A stretch of DNA of 32,596 nucleotides from Phoronis ovalis (Eukaryota; Phoronida; Phoronidae): positions 9,458 through 42,053 of the forward strand of contig JAOXYB010064722.1 in NCBI GenBank assembly GCA_028565635.1, in the 5' to 3' direction. Of this stretch, positions 30,223 through 32,596 are shown in pieces. The translations under genes were made by a program, and so were the position numbers. The notes beneath the pieces were generated by a model. That model saw only the letters and a program-made list of their open reading frames with translations. It was not told the origin of the DNA and searched no databases. Positions within the stretch are counted from its first letter, which is position 1. Each line of letters begins with the position of its first letter.

Positions 30223-30433
30223 ATAGAACGAACAATGTACTAGTTTTATCATACATTTTCATGAAAACGGTTGCCGAAAGGTTTTATATTTTTGATGAAC
30301 ATTTGATAAATTGCATATTTCTTCCAGATAACATAGATCATTATGATGTTAAATTTTCATTTAGAGGTATCTTTTGAGAAAAAAATTGAAGTGTTCTGCT
30401 GACAGGCTGCGATTCGTTTCAAATGCAAAGCAA

Positions 30434-30465
30434 TAACAACGGGGTCATTGTCCGAACCGTTGTTA
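30434..30465. repeat. 9-bp perfect inverted repeat
   Basis: taacaacgg and ccgttgtta are separated by 14 nt. No associated gene or element was recognised; it could be chance. Confidence 0.5.
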
Positions 30466-32382
30466 CGCCGTCAAGGTCATCTGTATTTATTTATATCCAG
30501 TACAAAATGTTCAATATCATTTAGGGTAAATGTGCAATATTTCGGACACTTTAAAAATGGCATATTTTGTAGAAAAACAACTTATTAATCTAAAATCTAA
30601 ACAAGTTTTCATGCAATAGAGTCCCTTGTATTATGTTTAAAATGCTTGAACGAGGTGTTTTGCTTGCTGCTGCAAAATTTTAATTTGTTTCAAAGCTCGA
30701 TCTATACAAGGTTCTGGCTTTCTTGAATGTCTTCCTTCCAATCCTTTGAAATTTAGCATACTTCAACATAACAGACAAGATATATCTTTATTTGCTGTGA
30801 TTTAATCTTTGAATTATTAAAAACTGTTTGAAAAAAGATTCACTTTTTATTTGCCAATAACTTAAATTCATTTTATAACGAACAGTACTTTTGTGATTTA
30901 AAAATTCTAAAAAAACAAATTACTAGCCTATCATTTACTTTTCTAAAACGCAGTCAGCTCGAATTTTGATCCACCAGGTTTTCCAGTAGGACTTACCTAA
31001 TGTTATTTTATGAGTTGTCATTAAACACTCATTAAATTTCGCGTATTGCACTGACACATCTGAAAGTACATCCATAACATGGCGTGAATGTTCGAGTTTC
31101 CGAAAATATTTAATCTGTGTGCAAAAATCCTGTACGGATATTTCTTTCTATTTTTTATTTAAAACAGTCACGAGGGTCTAGCTTTCCTTAAATGTTATTA
31201 CCGTTTGCAATGAGATACTAGCTTGTGTTTATACATTACGTTACGTCACACATTAAATAAATGTGTTAATAGATCATGCATACATGTAGTACCACATATC
31301 ATGGGGTCGCACTTCGTTGTAAATAATAGTAGTAAAAAATCTGTATTAGTAGGTCGCAAACAGTTGCATTTAAAACATATTCTTTTGACAAAAATCCTGT
31401 TGTTAGAAACTGTTATTTCCAGGTTAGACAATATTTTCTGTTTTAGTCGTGTCTATATCTTTGGCTCAATTCTTGATGCATGTATTTATTGGTAAAAACT
31501 TGATGTTAATCCGAATTGGATCACTTTTTAAAGAGAATAGTTTTGCAATATTATTTGAAAAATATGTCCACATTTAGCTAGTTCTGCTTGATCTATACTG
31601 GGAATGAAAGGCACTTATTAGGAGACCCCCAACATCTACCACAATTATTGTATTACAGATAATTATTATATGACCATGAACATTGATTAAACACCGAACA
31701 TCCATAGTTCTTTAAGAAGTGTCTCTCTCCTCGTATCATTGAAAGTAGATCAGCCCTAAAGGGATAATGTATTAATTTAGATATTTATTTTAAAAATCAG
31801 GAACTGTTATTAAATTTAATTAATAATACGAGTTGTACACATTTAGAGCAAGTAAAACCAGAACAGTTAATATGAATTTGCCTTTTAATTGCTAAGAATT
31901 TTTTTCGGAAATTTCTTTCATTCCTTTCTCAATTCAGACAGAACTCGATTTATGCAAAAATAAACTGCGACATAGGTTTGTTTAAGGATGGTATCATTTC
32001 GAATTAACTACTTGTCCTGTTTAAATATAAAAAGTAGTAACAATGGAACAACTATATCACTCCATTTCTATTTCAACAAAACAAGAAAATGATCACCAGC
32101 TGTATCCTAAACTTTCATATCCAAATATAAGCTTGCCTGTTTTTAGATTTTCGGTTTCTCAAACTTAAATGTAACTCCATTTATGGATTTTTGTGATTCA
32201 CTTATTTTAAATTTATTCATTTTCTTAAATTGGAATAAAATATTGTGTATACTCATTTAAATCTGGGACAATACAATTTTTACCTTTTCTTTCACGTTTA
32301 GATATTGAAAATAAGAATCATTGGTTTGATTGGCTATAAATGTTTCACAAACTGTGGTTGAAAAAAAATGTTCTTATACATT

Positions 32383-32432
32383 TACGCACGCACATGTACA
32401 TGTACATATACACATACATACATACATATATG
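32383..32432. repeat. (ca/gt, cata) microsatellite
   Basis: acgcacgcacatgtacatg is followed by atacacatacatacatacat, a simple-sequence tract with alternating purine and pyrimidine. Confidence 0.8.
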
Positions 32433-32596
32433 GTTTAAGAAAGAAATAAAAAATAAAGTAGCACAGGTTTTTAAAGCCTAATTCGGGTACGCTCTATCGA
32501 ATGGCATAGGTCTTTTTTCTTTGTAAACACATATTATATAATGCCATGCTAACTGTATAAATATAAATTATATAAATTATTTAAAATACAATTTTA

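Larger units (their letters stand above)
30223..32596. other. intergenic AT-rich region, no gene seen
   Basis: No exon-like coding signal on either strand. A small hairpin lies at 30434-30465 and a microsatellite near 32383-32432. The 90-codon frame at 31223-31495 has no motif and AT-driven composition. Confidence 0.55.

Overview
This is an AT-rich, intron-rich metazoan window. The domain content points to a mollusc, probably a bivalve: a chitin-binding and laminin-G tail like that of shell-matrix proteins of the Pif/BMSP type. No species can be named from sequence alone. Nothing bacterial is present: there are no operons or ribosome-binding sites, and coding sequence occurs as short exons with GT/AG borders.

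Positions 1-1395 hold intergenic DNA with a 27-bp tandem repeat and a ~187-bp direct duplication. The minus strand from about 13.9 kb down to 1.4 kb carries one large multi-exon gene. I could rebuild its 3' part exon by exon: 18 intact EGF-like exons, three peritrophin-A (CBM14) chitin-binding exons, and a laminin-G-like domain over four exons that ends at a stop codon (1522-1524) with a poly(A) signal at 1413-1418. All splice phases agree through 25 exons, giving about 1215 residues. The 5' end (signal peptide, promoter, perhaps further domains such as VWA) is not identified; a 51-nt candidate exon lies at 13848-13898. Four decayed EGF exons lie in the introns, so the array has both gained and lost units.

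Positions 13.9-25.0 kb are a gene-poor, AT-rich stretch in which I see only diverged direct duplications, microsatellites and simple sequence. A plus-strand two-exon gene follows (ATG at 25023, second exon 27557-29238). It predicts a 583-residue protein of unrecognised family: a glycine-rich hydrophobic helical N-terminal region, a histidine cluster, a pentapeptide-like repeat stretch and a helical C-terminus. Its 2.46-kb intron holds a decayed Ty3/gypsy reverse transcriptase/RNase H fragment in opposite orientation. The 3' end of the gene and its flank are tandemly duplicated at about 29470-30222 as a truncated copy with an in-frame stop. The rest of the window to 32596 shows no gene.

The two genes are about 11 kb apart on opposite strands with no evident functional link. 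The minus-strand product is probably secreted, with calcium-binding EGF units as a rod and chitin/ligand-binding domains at the C-terminus. The plus-strand product looks intracellular because no signal peptide is visible.
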